This document shows, one piece after another, positions 8,020-18,900 of a stretch of DNA of 64,000 bases. The notes beneath the pieces were generated by a model. It did not search any database, was not told the origin of the DNA, and worked only from the letters and a program-made list of their open reading frames with translations. Position numbers and translations under genes: made by a program. This DNA comes from DASRHT01 sp035293765. GTDB taxonomy: Bacteria; Chloroflexota; Ktedonobacteria; Ktedonobacterales; Ktedonobacteraceae. Within the stretch, counting starts at the first letter, position 1, and each line of letters begins with the position of its first letter. Location of the stretch: contig DATGMF010000065.1 of NCBI GenBank assembly GCA_035293765.1, positions 248,001-312,000 on the forward strand, given 5' to 3'.

Positions 8020-9081
8020 ATGAAACTGGCAATATCGTTTGGCGTCACGACCTATACCTCCTCCAACGAGGATTGGGCCTCGGCAGTTACCTATGCGGTC
8101 GAGGCTGAGCGGTTGGGGATAGATTCGGCCTGGACGGCGGAAACGTGGGGCTATGACGGGGCCACGCCGTTAGCTTATCTGGCTGCGAAGACCAGCAGGC
8201 TACGGCTCGGGACGGGTATTTTGCAAGTTGGCGCCCGCACGCCCGCTTTAACGGCGATGACCGCGCTGTCCCTGGCTTCGCTCTCGCAAGATCGCTTTCT
8301 GCTTGGCCTGGGAGTCAGTGGGCCGCAAGTCGTTGAGGGATGGCACGGCGTACGTTTCGCCAAACCGCTCCAGCGGCTGCGGGAAACGATTGAAATTGTA
8401 CGCCAGATCACGCGTGGGGAACGCCTGATCTATCAGGGACAAATCTACCAGCTCCCCCTGCCCGATGGTGAGGGCAAAGCATTAACCTCCAGCGTCCCGC
8501 CGCGCCCAAAGTTACCTGTTTACCTGGCAACACTCGGTCCCAAAAGCCTGCAACTGACGGGCGAGATGGCAGATGGTTGGCTGGGGACATCTTTTATTCC
8601 CGAACATGCTGCGATGTTTTTCGATCCTATCGATGAAGGGGCCAGGAAGGCAGGTCGTACTCTGGCGGACCTTGACTTACAGGTTGCGGGCGGCGTGGTA
8701 GCCTTCTCCGATGATGTCGAGCGCCTGATCGCAGCTCGTAAGCCCGGGCTTGCCTTCACACTCGGCGCGATGGGATCGCGGCAACATAATTTTTATAACG
8801 ATGTCTATCAGCGCGCCGGCTATGCCGATATCGCGCTAGAGGTGCAGGACCTCTGGTTCAAGAAACAGCGTGAAGCTGCCGCGGCTCGTGTCCCGAATGA
8901 GCTGGTACTCAAAACCAACCTCATCGGCACGGAAAGCATGGTGCGAGAGCGTCTGCGCATCCACCGGCGTGCAGGCGTCACCACCTTGCAGGTGCAGCCC
9001 GATGGTCAGACGCTGGAGCAACGCCTGGCGACTCTGGCGCGGCTGATGGAGCTGGTGAAAGAAATTGATGCTGAGGCTTAA
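8020..9081 (+). CDS. LLM class F420-dependent oxidoreductase
   Basis: 353 residues of the luciferase-like monooxygenase fold. The N-terminus MKLAISFGVTTYTS, the segment LGIDSAWTAETWGYDGATPLAYLAAKTSRLRLGTGI and the SLASLSQDRFLLGLGVSGPQVVEGWHG motif are typical of the F420-dependent branch that oxidises or reduces small organic substrates with coenzyme F420 (or FMN). The C-terminal helix ends LARLMELVKEIDAEA. GGAGGAG precedes the ATG and the gene lies 15 bases after the DinB-like gene. The substrate cannot be told from sequence. Confidence 0.88.
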   Translation: MKLAISFGVTTYTSSNEDWASAVTYAVEAERLGIDSAWTAETWGYDGATPLAYLAAKTSRLRLGTGILQVGARTPALTAMTALSLASLSQDRFLLGLGVSGPQVVEGWHGVRFAKPLQRLRETIEIVRQITRGERLIYQGQIYQLPLPDGEGKALTSSVPPRPKLPVYLATLGPKSLQLTGEMADGWLGTSFIPEHAAMFFDPIDEGARKAGRTLADLDLQVAGGVVAFSDDVERLIAARKPGLAFTLGAMGSRQHNFYNDVYQRAGYADIALEVQDLWFKKQREAAAARVPNELVLKTNLIGTESMVRERLRIHRRAGVTTLQVQPDGQTLEQRLATLARLMELVKEIDAEA

Positions 9082-9118
9082 ATAGACGCATAGTATTTTC
9101 ACGAAAGAGGAGCAAAGA

Positions 9119-9619
9119 ATGGACCTTCGATCAATCCAGCGACCGTTCAAAGAGAAATATCGCAGCGACTCGAATAGCGCACGCATAACGCTCAAGGCGC
9201 AGGGGAGCCAGACCGAGACCCCGATGTCCTGCTCGGTTGATATCGGGCGCGCGCTGTATCAGGCTGAGGCCCATACGGGCGTGGGAGGGGCTGGTACAGC
9301 AGCATGTTCGGGCGATCTGCTTCTGGGGGCGCTGGCTGCCTGTGCGCAAATTACCTGTCAGATGGTGGCAACGGCGATGGGCGTGCCAACGCAGCGTATC
9401 GAGGTACAGGTCGAAGGTGATCTGGATCTGCGGGGGACACTGGGAATGTCGAAGGAGGTGCCGGTCGGATTTGAGACGATCCGCATGCATTTTGAGATCG
9501 ATGCTCCAGAGGCAACGGCAGAGCAAATCCAGGCGTTACGCGAGAAAACAGAACAATACTGCGTGGTGATGCAGACATTGACCACGCCGCCTAAGGTAGA
9601 GGTCGATTGGTCCAAATAG
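9119..9619 (+). CDS. OsmC family peroxide-reductase-like protein
   Basis: 166 residues with the OsmC/Ohr fold signature. The first redox cysteine is in LLGALAACAQITCQMVATAMG and the second in TEQYCVVMQTLTTPP, the two-cysteine arrangement that reduces organic hydroperoxides in this family. GAGGAG lies seven bases before the ATG. It is the third gene of the DinB-LLM-OsmC-dehydrogenase run. Whether it is an Ohr, an OsmC or a YhfA-type member is not settled. Confidence 0.87.
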   Translation: MDLRSIQRPFKEKYRSDSNSARITLKAQGSQTETPMSCSVDIGRALYQAEAHTGVGGAGTAACSGDLLLGALAACAQITCQMVATAMGVPTQRIEVQVEGDLDLRGTLGMSKEVPVGFETIRMHFEIDAPEATAEQIQALREKTEQYCVVMQTLTTPPKVEVDWSK

Positions 9620-9686
9620 TAGACAGGAGCAACATACGGTCCTTATAAAGGCGTGTCGGCTATAAGCGTCTCTCCTGAGGTGAGCG

Positions 9687-10571
9687 ATGAAGATACAAAC
9701 GGTGGGAATCCTGAGTCCAGGCGATATGGGGCATGCCATCGGTGGCGTGCTTCAGCAGCATGGGATGCGCGTGATTACGAATGTGCGTGACCGCAGCGAG
9801 CGCACACGCTCTTTAGCCAGAGCTGCCGGTATCCAGGAGGTTCCAGACGACGAGACGTTAGTGCGAGAGGCTGACGTCGTGTTCTCGATCCTTCCTCCGG
9901 CTCAGGCGTATCATTGTGCCGAGCGTGTTGCCGCCGCTTTGCGCGCCACGGGTGCAGCCCTGCTGTTTGCTGATTGTAATGCGATTGCTCCCCGCACGGC
10001 GCTGACGCTCGACCAACTGATTACCGGCGCTGGCGGCTCCTTCGTCGATGTCGGCATCATCGGCGGTCCTCCCCGCATTGGAGAACAGGGAGGCCCGCGT
10101 TTGTACGCCTCTGGCCTTCGTGCCGCTGATCTGGCCCTCTTGAGTAGCTATGGTCTGGATGTGCGCGTACTCGGCGAGCGGAGCGGACAGGCATCCGGCC
10201 TGAAGATGTGCTATGCCTCGCTTACCAAAGGACTGACGGCCCTGGCAACCGAATCTTTAGTGGCTGCCCAGGCGCTCGGTCTGCAAGAGCCCTTGCTTGC
10301 CGAGTTTCAGGAGCTTCCATTCTTCAAGACGATCCAGCGTTTAGTGCCTGGAATGCCTCCAAAGGCTTATCGCTGGGGCGGCGAGATGGAAGAGATCGCC
10401 CGCACCTTCTCCGATCTTGGTCTTCCTCCACAGATGCCAGAAGGAGCTGCCGAGCTGTATCATTTTATTGAAGGCACTGTCCTGGGACGCGAAGTACCAG
10501 AGCAGCGCCATTATGGAAAGACCCTTGAAGAGGTCGTATCGCTGCTCGCCGCTGCACTTATAGAAAAATAA
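9687..10571 (+). CDS. NAD(P)-binding DUF1932 dehydrogenase
   Basis: 294 residues. The N-terminal Rossmann domain has VGILSPGDMGHAIGGVLQQHG (GxxxMG type) as in 6-phosphogluconate and 3-hydroxyisobutyrate dehydrogenases. SILPPAQAYHCAERVA and FADCNAIAPRT follow, where NAxxP is the substrate loop. The helical C-terminal part (LKMCYASLTKGLTALATESLVAA) is the DUF1932 domain and contains the probable catalytic Lys. It oxidises a hydroxy-acid or related substrate that cannot be named here. It is the last gene of its operon and converges with the carrier-protein gene, with 19 bases between them. Confidence 0.83.
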   Translation: MKIQTVGILSPGDMGHAIGGVLQQHGMRVITNVRDRSERTRSLARAAGIQEVPDDETLVREADVVFSILPPAQAYHCAERVAAALRATGAALLFADCNAIAPRTALTLDQLITGAGGSFVDVGIIGGPPRIGEQGGPRLYASGLRAADLALLSSYGLDVRVLGERSGQASGLKMCYASLTKGLTALATESLVAAQALGLQEPLLAEFQELPFFKTIQRLVPGMPPKAYRWGGEMEEIARTFSDLGLPPQMPEGAAELYHFIEGTVLGREVPEQRHYGKTLEEVVSLLAAALIEK

Positions 10572-10590
10572 GTCAGGGAGCGCATATATT

Positions 10591-10953
10591 TTATGAGTGC
10601 TTGGTATAGTAAAGCGTTTCAATGCAACTAGCCATCAACTCGATGGTTGGAGCCGTGAGAATAAGGCTGCGCGGGAAGTTGATGCCCATATCGCTTTTCA
10701 GGCGTGAAAAAATTTGGGTCGCGTGCAGTGAGCGTCCTCCCAGGTCCTGAAAATGGTCTCTGACTCCGATATGCTCAATACCGAGCACCTGAGTCCAGAT
10801 GCGTGCAAGCTGACCCTCGATGGGGGTGCGTGGTGCAACGAAACCTTCATGTGAAGCAGCATCACCCCGGCGAGCAGCTTCCTGTCTGGCATGATCTAAT
10901 GATCCCGACGGCTCATAGGAAAGAATGCCCTGGCTGCTAGGTTTGAGTATCAT
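10591..10953 (-). CDS. stand-alone peptidyl carrier protein
   Basis: 120 residues. The core FVAPRTPIEGQLARIWTQVLG and HFQDLGGRSLHATQIFSRLK is a thiolation domain; the Ser in LGGRSL is the phosphopantetheine site (usual motif LGG-H/D-S-L). The first ~40 residues are low in structure and resemble the linker that usually follows an adenylation domain. It could be a genuine free carrier protein or the remaining end of a lost NRPS module. GGAGGGT lies before ATG 10953. It points left, beside a CoA-transferase and away from the main assembly line, and could hold a starter or tailoring intermediate. Confidence 0.85.
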   Translation of the reverse strand: MILKPSSQGILSYEPSGSLDHARQEAARRGDAASHEGFVAPRTPIEGQLARIWTQVLGIEHIGVRDHFQDLGGRSLHATQIFSRLKSDMGINFPRSLILTAPTIELMASCIETLYYTKHS

Positions 10954-11018
10954 CGGTTACCCTCCATGGAATCATTTACATTTACTGAACTGATTATGCT
11001 GATCCACTATCTACAGTC

Positions 11019-11136
11019 AGTTCGCAGTTCTCGACCCGCGTTCTGCCCACTAGTTCGCGCCTGTTTACACTTAGTTCGCACTTTGTGCGAGCAGAATTCA
11101 CGGCCACCCTGAGAGAGCGAACTGGCTCTTTAGCCA
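11019..11136. repeat. AGTTCGC short-repeat cluster with hairpin
   Basis: The heptamer AGTTCGC occurs at 11019, 11052 and 11073 and, inverted, as GCGAACT at 11117. A small hairpin (TGGCT-CTTT-AGCCA, 11123-11136) follows. The cluster fills the space between the CoA-transferase and carrier-protein genes. It could be a regulator-binding region or a decayed mobile-element end. Confidence 0.4.
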
Positions 11137-11180
11137 GGGCTGTAGATCTCCATGAAGGTTGCTGATGCGAGCGAGAGCAG

Positions 11181-12566
11181 CTAGTCCCAGGATGCGAGAT
11201 CGTATCCTAGCGGGACGACCGGGCGGAAGTAATATCCCGGCGTGGCCGAAAGTTGAGCGACCGGCGCGAGATAGGTCAACTGGCCGAAGCGGGTTTCCGT
11301 CGTATCCATCCAGGGGGCTACGGTGGATGTATCTAAGCCCTGAGCGAGGTTGCGGTCACAATCAGCGCCCAGCGAGACGAGCCAGTTAGCAGTCTGGCAT
11401 AGCGAAACCTGGACGTGGTAACTTCCGCCCTCGTGCATCCGGCGGTAGAGCGCCGCCATCACACCCAGAGCACCCAACTGACCAGTGATATAATCATTGG
11501 CGGCGGCGGGCAATAGCTGTGGATGTTCGGCTGTGCCCTGGACGTGTGCCAGGCCAGAGACGGTTTGAGCCAGTTGCTCCCAGCCCGGGCGATGCTGCCA
11601 CGGTCCCACATTGCCATAACAGTTGATGGTGACATAAATCATGCCTGGTCGAGCTGTGGCGAGCCCTTGCGGATCGAAGCCGCGCTTCGCTAGCGTTCCT
11701 GTGCGGTAGCCCTGGACAAAAACATCTGCTGTAGCCGCCAATTTGCGCAGTCGCTGCGCTTGCGCTGCATTAGCCAGGTCAAGGTAGACGGAACGCTTGC
11801 CGTGCCCCGTATCAATGACGAAGGGCATGGAGTTCTGCAAGTGGGGCGAGTTTACCAGCATAACATGTGCGCCATGCTCAGCCAGGATGCGTCCGATGGT
11901 TGGCCCGGCCAGGATACGTGTCAGGTCAAGCACGCGCACGCCGCCGAGCGGTCGCCGTCGATCTCCAACGGGTTCGGGAGCAGATGCGCCGATTTTGTCG
12001 ATCTTGATGCGTCCAAACGTGCTGAGTGCCTGCCCCTGTGGGGTGGCAAGCCATTCCTGAGTGCTGCGAACGACTGCGCCGCACATGCCAGCATCCGCCA
12101 GCGCATCCTCCAGGGCAATGCTATCCCACCGGCTGACGGCGGCGCTGATCTGCTCGCGATCAGGCCCACAGTTGAGCACTTTGAGCGTGCCTGTTGCCAG
12201 ATGTTGTAGCGCGCCATGTAAATGTATCCAGCGTCCATCCCGACAGCGATAAAAGGTCACCAGGGGATTGCCTCTAGAGCGATAATCTTGTGGCAGCACG
12301 GGCTGCCCATCGAGTCGGAGAAGAAAGGCGCTGATCAGGGTAGCTGTTGCTCTAGCGATATCGACGTAAACTGTCTGGCTCTCCCCTGTGCGTTCCTGCC
12401 AGAGCGCAGCCGCTGCGACGCCGCATGCCCCGAGGGCGGTCGCGGCAGCACCCCCAATGTGGAACGGAGTGGGGAGGATAGGGTCATCCCCTGCGATGAT
12501 CGCCTCAATGTCTGGCGCGTGTAGCCCAGCCTCTTGTAATAGTGAAGCGATGCGCTGATCTTGCAT
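11181..12566 (-). CDS. CaiB/BaiF family (class III) CoA-transferase
   Basis: About 461 residues. The C-terminal two thirds carry the family III pattern: LGGVRVLDLTRILAGPTIGRILAEHGAHV, the nucleotide-side motif GKRSVYLDL, ADVFVQGYRTGTLAKRGF, YVTINCYGNVGPW, and AANDYITGQLGALGVMAAL with the likely catalytic Asp. The N-terminal ~170 residues look like a second, partial copy of the fold (GGAAATALGACGVAAAAL and a GxPVLPQDYRSRGNPL region). Members move CoA between carboxylic acids via a glutamyl/aspartyl-CoA anhydride. The start is taken at ATG 12566, before MQDQRIASLLQEAG. It sits divergent to the NRPS and next to a free carrier protein, so it may activate or exchange an acyl unit for the pathway; this is inference. 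Confidence 0.8.
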   Translation of the reverse strand: MQDQRIASLLQEAGLHAPDIEAIIAGDDPILPTPFHIGGAAATALGACGVAAAALWQERTGESQTVYVDIARATATLISAFLLRLDGQPVLPQDYRSRGNPLVTFYRCRDGRWIHLHGALQHLATGTLKVLNCGPDREQISAAVSRWDSIALEDALADAGMCGAVVRSTQEWLATPQGQALSTFGRIKIDKIGASAPEPVGDRRRPLGGVRVLDLTRILAGPTIGRILAEHGAHVMLVNSPHLQNSMPFVIDTGHGKRSVYLDLANAAQAQRLRKLAATADVFVQGYRTGTLAKRGFDPQGLATARPGMIYVTINCYGNVGPWQHRPGWEQLAQTVSGLAHVQGTAEHPQLLPAAANDYITGQLGALGVMAALYRRMHEGGSYHVQVSLCQTANWLVSLGADCDRNLAQGLDTSTVAPWMDTTETRFGQLTYLAPVAQLSATPGYYFRPVVPLGYDLASWD

Positions 12567-12722
12567 CTTTATCTGCCCCTTTTCTGCAAAAAGCCTATCG
12601 ATTACGATGCTGCATTCTATCACGCTCGTTAAAGAACTGCTGGCAGCGTGCTTTGCCTTTTGATAGAGTCCTCTACCCTCATCTACCCCCTAAATCCCTC
12701 CACCAGATACCCCCTGGGAGGA

Positions 12723-12751
12723 TTGGCCTGACTTATAGATAGAAGTATAAC
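12723..12751 (+). promoter_or_regulatory. candidate promoter of the NRPS/PKS operon
   Basis: TTGGCC (12723-12728) and TATAAC (12746-12751) are 17 bases apart. If real, it gives a leader of roughly 185 bases carrying the AGCTTTC repeats. The -35 box is only a partial match. Confidence 0.35.
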
Positions 12752-12762
12752 TTAGGTAAGTA

Positions 12763-12834
12763 AGCTTTCAGTCACAAAGCAAAAATGGTGAAATAGAGAG
12801 CTTTCGGCGGAGCTTGCCAGCTTTCAGCTTTCAG
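12763..12834 (+). repeat. AGCTTTC(A/G)G direct repeats in the NRPS leader
   Basis: Copies start at 12763, 12799 (ending GG), 12819 and 12826; the last two overlap by two bases. They lie downstream of the candidate promoter and upstream of the first NRPS gene, where a pathway regulator could bind. Confidence 0.4.
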
Positions 12835-12943
12835 CGCCAAAACTGGCGTTACAAGCTTCGATACATGATCTCTCCCCTATCCCGATTTCCAACGAGACTA
12901 ACTATCAAGCAGCCTTGCCTGAATTTGATGTAGAAGGTTTTTC

Positions 12944-15900
12944 ATGATGAGTAGCATGCGCATTCTTCAAAAGATTGGCTCAGAAAACATCTCTTCACCA
13001 CTATCACGCTGTTTTTATGGTGAGGTGTGTATTACTACTTCCGAACTCTACAGGCGAGCCAGAATGCTAGCGGCCACGCTGCAACAATATGGCATTGCAC
13101 CAGGGCACGAACAGCGTGTCCTGCTTTGCTTGCCACGTACTCCCTCGCTGGTGATAGCGCATCTTGCCGTGTTCTTCGCCGGTGGCGTCATTGTGCCGGT
13201 AGATCATGTATCACCAGCAGCACGCTTGCTTGATATCGTTGGGGATGCAGAGCCTGACATTGCTCTTGTTGCGAGCGATCTCCATGCAGATCTCTTTGCA
13301 CCGCATTGTCATGTCATAAAGATTGATGAGCGCCTTTATGATGAGGCAGATGTCGATCAGAACTTTGCGGCGCATTCAAATAATCTATTTCCTTTTCATC
13401 GGGCAGAAAATGAGGCTGCGTATATCATCTATACTTCCGGTACAACGGGGAAACCAAAGGGCGTGGTGGTAGAACTGCAGGCGCTCGAAGCTTTGCTGCA
13501 ATGGCACTTACAAGCATTTGAGCTTACAAGCAATGATTGTGTCTCTCTCACCGCGTCCCCAGGTTTCGATGCGTCCATCTGGGAAATCTGGGGCACGCTG
13601 GGCGCAAATGCCTCGATGTACATCTGTACCGACGATGAACGGCTCGATCCCACCTGCCTGCAACGGATCTGGCTGGTCAACAAAGTCACGCATGCGTTTG
13701 TTTCTACGCCTCTGCTCGAAAGATTGCTCGATCTCGACTGGTCTCTGCCCGCTTTACGGCTGCGTTTTATTCTGACGGGAGGAGATCGTCTGACGCGTCG
13801 TCCATCGCCGGGTCTGCCCTTTCGTCTGATCAACAATTATGGCCCGAGCGAAGGTTGTGTTGTGGCAACCTCCGGTCCTGTTGCTGCCCAAACAGAACAA
13901 AATGCAGCTATTCCGCCAGATATTGGATATCCTCTTCCCCATATGCAAACGTACGTTCTTGATGACGCTTTGAGGCCCGTTCCGCGGGGGCAGAAGGGCA
14001 ACCTCTGGATCGGCGGCGTTGCGCTGGCGCGGGGATATCTGAATAGAGAGGATCTCACGTCTGAACGTTTCCTGTGGCATGCGGAGTGGGGGGTGCGCAT
14101 GTACGATACAGGCGATATTGTAAGCGAGAATGAGGATGGCTCGCTGTGTTACCACGGGCGCAACGACACGCAGGTAAAAATTGATGGGGTACGTATTGAG
14201 CTCTCCGAAGTGGAAAGCGTCATGTGTACGCATCCACGCGTGCGGCAAGCCGTTGCTGTTGTCGTCACTCATCCGGTGACGCAGACATCTCGCCTTGCCT
14301 GCTCTATCGTGCTGCGGGGAGATTGCTCTCTTGAAGAGTTGCGCGTCTATGCAGAAGAACGATTACCGCATGCGATGGTTCCGTCCACATTTTTGATCCA
14401 TCAGAGTATTCCCCTCACCGCAAATGGCAAAATAGATCGTGCCAGTATAATCCAGGCGCAGCAGGAAAATCTCCTGGTGGAGCATGCGCAATATCTGGCG
14501 ACCTATGCCTGTAGCGAGATACCGGAAGAGCTCAAGGCACTGCTGAACATCTGGACCGCCGTCCTCGGGCAACCGGTCACGCCTCAATCTGATCTTTTTG
14601 CTTTGGGTGGCAACTCGATTGCCGCCGCTCAGATCGCTGCGCGGATCGCAAAGCGTTTTAATAAAAACTGTAAAGCTTCACATGTGCTTGCCAATAGTAC
14701 CCCTGTAGAACTCGCAGCAATCCTCCCCTCTCTGTCTGCTCTAGGAGCGATACAAGAGAGGGCTACGGTGTCGGGCGTTCAGGATTGGTTTCCGGTCACT
14801 TCTATGCAGCAGAGTTTGTGGTATCTCTGGAAGACCAACCCGCAGAACCCATTCTATAATATTGGCGCCACATTTGTGATTGACTGTTATCTGGACGAGA
14901 AAACGCTGTGTGATGCTCTGCTCACCATTCTGAGCAAGCATGGCATGCTTTACACGCGTTTTCGCCAGAACCCCGAGTCGCAGGAAATAGAGCAGAGGAT
15001 CGAGCCATTTTCACGGGAAGAACTTCTATCCCGTATTGAGTTCTGTCCGCCAGCAAAGGATCTCGCTGACGCGATGGCCCAGGCTCAAAGGAATTATCGG
15101 CGACCCTTTGATCTTGAACGGGATACCCTGTTTCGTGGTCTTTATCTGCCAATACGCGATGGACAGAGTATATTTATGCTCGTTGGTCATCATAGCGTGA
15201 TAGATGGGCTTTCGCTGCAACTCTTGTTGCGCGAGCTCGCTGCCTGTTACACAGAACTCCTGGCAAAACAGTCAAGAAGTTTTCCTCAATTTTCTCCAGC
15301 AACGAAGTCCCGCTTCGCTCAATTTGTGACATGGCAGCATCGTGGCTCTCAAGAGCCTGCTGCACGCCGTTTCTGGCAAGAAAAAGTGCAGGAGATGAAG
15401 CCTTGCGAGTTTCCTAAAGATGGAGCTGATAGCGCAACATTCGAGGGAAAAATCCTTGAGTGCCGCAGCCAGCCCGGGCTGGGGAGACAGTTGGTTGCAT
15501 TTTGCAGGGAGCAGAATGTGAGCAGCTTTGTGACTATGTTAGCTGCCTGGTTTGTGACCGTGGCGCAGTTTTGCCATCAAAACGAGATTACGGTTGGCGT
15601 TCCTTTTCATGGCCGCACGCATCCCTCGTTTGATAATGAGGTAGGGATGTTCGTCAACCTTATTCCCCTTTCGCTCTCTCTTCAGGCGCAACAGCATTAC
15701 AGCGCGCTGGTAAAAAAGCTGGCCGAAGAGCTCAGTCAAGCGATGGAGCATGGTAATTTCTCGCTGGGAGCCATTGCTGCCCTGACGCATAAACGGGAGA
15801 GTGGAGCGACGGAACTGGTCAATACCACCTTTAGCGAAAAGCTCGTGATCGATTTCCCTCTGCCGTATACGCGCTCCACTTTTATTGAGATGGATACGGG

Positions 15901-18900
15901 GAGGGCCAGATTCGCCCTGAGCGCATTCCTCCATGTGCAGGACGACCGCATTGAAGGCCATATCGAGTATGCCAGCCCTGCTTTCGCTGAAGAGACGATC
16001 AAGGGGCTGATGGAGACTTACTTTGCATTTCTGGCACAGGCAATCCAGTGTCCGCTCAAGCCGTGGGAACGCTGTTTACCGGAGGGTCCGGTTCTCATGG
16101 CGGAGCCGACATTAGTTGCCCACGCGCAAACTAGGGCTTTACCTCTGCATAAGCTCTTTGAGCATGCAGCCGAGCAATATGCGAACATGCCAGCTCTTCA
16201 GACAGAGACGACTGTGTGGACATATAAAGATGTAGATAGCCGGGCGAACCAGCTTGCTATAGCACTCCATGAACTGGGCGTACAACAAGGAGACCTGGTC
16301 CCTCTGGTGATGGAGCGCAGCGCCTATATGGTGGCGGCGATCCTGGCTGTGCTCAAGCTTGGGGCTGTGTATGTCCCCATTGACCCGGAATATCCTTTGG
16401 AGCGGTGCGCGCAAATTCTGCTGAACCTGAATGTTAACGTTGTCATTATCGGGACAAAAGAATCGCTCCCTGAAGGCAACTGGCAGGTATGCTGTGCAGC
16501 AGAGGTGATGCAGGAGCAGTCGTCTACTGCTCAGTGCGCTTTCCCGCCAGTAGCTGTGACGGATGCGGCCTATTTGCTGTTCACTTCAGGCTCTACCGGA
16601 ACGCCTAAAGGTGTGCTCTGCCCGCATCTCGGCGCGGCTCTGCGCGTCCAGTGGCAGAGCGACGAGAGGCTGCTGTATCCCGGCGAGCGCGTCCTGTTCA
16701 AAACGCCTTATACATTCGATGTTTCAGTCTGGGAGATATTTTATCCGCTCTCGGTCGGAGCCACGCTCGTGATCGCCCCGCCTGGCTTACAGCGCGATCC
16801 CTCTGCTTTAGCCGCACTCATTGCGCGTGAGAAGATTCAGCTCTGTCACTTTGTGCCAACCATGCTCCAGTTGTTTTTAGAAGCAATTGAAGGAATGAAG
16901 GATGCCGACTTTTCGCAATGGCGCGTGCTGCACACCAGTGGTGAAGCTCTGCCTCCACATTTGATAGAGCGCGTTTCTACCCTCCTGCCGCACGTTCGGC
17001 TGTTGAACCTCTATGGCCCAACGGAGACAGGCATTGAGGTGACCGGTTTTGATACCTTCAAAGAGCAGATTACTCGCGTCAGCATTGGTCATCCCTTGCC
17101 GTATGTCTCGCTTGTTATTGCCGGACCGGATGGCAGGCCGGTTCCCGAAGGATTCCCGGGTGAATTGCTGATCGGCGGCCCTTCTCTTGCTTTAGAGTAC
17201 TTTCATAATGCGGAGGAGACGGCGCGCAAGTTTATCATGCGTGAGAGCGGGAGTGGTAACGGGCCGGAGCGCTTCTACAAAACAGGCGATCTCGTTCGGC
17301 AGTGGCACGATGGCACGCTTGATTTCCTGGGTCGCACCGATGAGCAGATGAAAGTGCGCGGCGTACGGATCGAGCCGGGTGAAATCGAGGCGCATATCGT
17401 CGCAATGGAGGGAATTCAGGAAGCGGTCGTCGTGGCGGCCCAGGCTGCCTCAGGCATCGCTACCCTGGTCTGCTTCTATGTTCCAGGGTCCTTGTCTGGT
17501 AGGGCGCAGGAAGCCGTAGAGTCACAGGCTCAGCACTTGAAGCAGGCACTCGCGCAAAAGCTTCCCCCGGCGCTCGTTCCAGCCCTGTTTTACGCTTTGC
17601 CTGCCCTTCCCTTAACGAGTAGTGGGAAGCGAGATCGTAAAAGTTTGTCAAAAAAGGCAAGCGAGCTGTTACGCATATATGGAGACGCAAAGGGGAGAGA
17701 GCCGCAGTCCCCCATGGAACTGCGCATTGCTAGAATATGGTGCCAGGTTTTAAAGCAAACAAAGGTTGGCGTTGATCAGAATTTCTTTGAAATCGGGGGA
17801 GATTCTGTCAAAACCCTGCAAATTGGCAATCTCCTTTTAAAAGAAGGTTTAGAGCTTGCGCCACGCGACTTTTTCTTATATCCAACCATTGAAGAACAGG
17901 CGCGCTATCTTGAAGCAGTTCATGCGCTTGCTGCGAAAGATGAACCCCCAACATCTTCAGCAGATCAGCGTACACTTCCGCTGACGCCGCTGCAATCTTT
18001 GATGCTGATAGATACGCTCAGGAATCCGTGCAGCGATGCGTACTGGCAGGTAATTGCCTATCGCGTCCCGGCCACTATTCCAGCTCTGAAAGTTAAAGAG
18101 GCGTGGCAGGCGACGGTCGATGCTAACCCCGCCCTGCGCACGCGCGTTGTGTGGAACTCTGCGCAGTCCGGTCAGGTTATCGAGCAAAGCAAAACCGTCG
18201 ATCTCAATGTCTATGATTGGCGCGTAGAAGCAAAGAAGGGCCAGAGGCTAGAGGAGTGGTGTCAGAGTCAGGCGGAGGAACTCAAAGCGCATGACATGCG
18301 GGTGCTGCAAAAAGTTCTGTATGTAGAGCACTGGTCTGCCGGACCGGAAGCAGGCGAGGGAGCAGCGTTTGTCTGGATTCATCATCATATCCTGGTTGAT
18401 GGCTGGTCGATGACACAATGCCTCAACGACTTTTTCTCTTATCTCCACGACGGGAATGTGCAGCTCTCCCCACGGCCCTCTCTAGAAGCGTACTTCTCCT
18501 GGCTTGAGTATGCGGAAGTCGATGAACAGGCGCAGCAGTTCTGGAAGCAGGAATTGGCGGGCGTTCAGCCGGCGGAGACGCTCCACTTTGCAAAGCCAGC
18601 GGCAGGACAGGAGAGGGGAGAGGAGCATGCAGATTTCAGAACAAACGATCTGATGTTCTCCTCACTGGCGGCGCAGATGCTGGCAGCGTTTTGTCAGCGC
18701 CATCGCCTGACGGCTTCAAGCGTGATAACGTGCCTGTGGGGTCTGATCCTGCATCAGTACCAGAACAGCGACGATATCTGCGTTGGTATGACCTTCGCGA
18801 ATCGTCCATATCAGCTTGACTGCGTGCAGGAGCTGAGCGGCATGCTGATCAATACCCTCCCGATACGTCTGCGGCTTGCTCCCCAGACGCGTTTTATCGA

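Larger units (their letters stand above)
12567..12943. other. divergent intergenic region and NRPS leader
   Basis: About 375 bases between the CoA-transferase and the first NRPS. It holds a candidate promoter (12723-12751), four copies of AGCTTTC(A/G)G (12763-12834) and a hairpin CGCCA-AAAC-TGGCG (12835-12848). No reading frame or RNA gene is evident. Confidence 0.6.
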
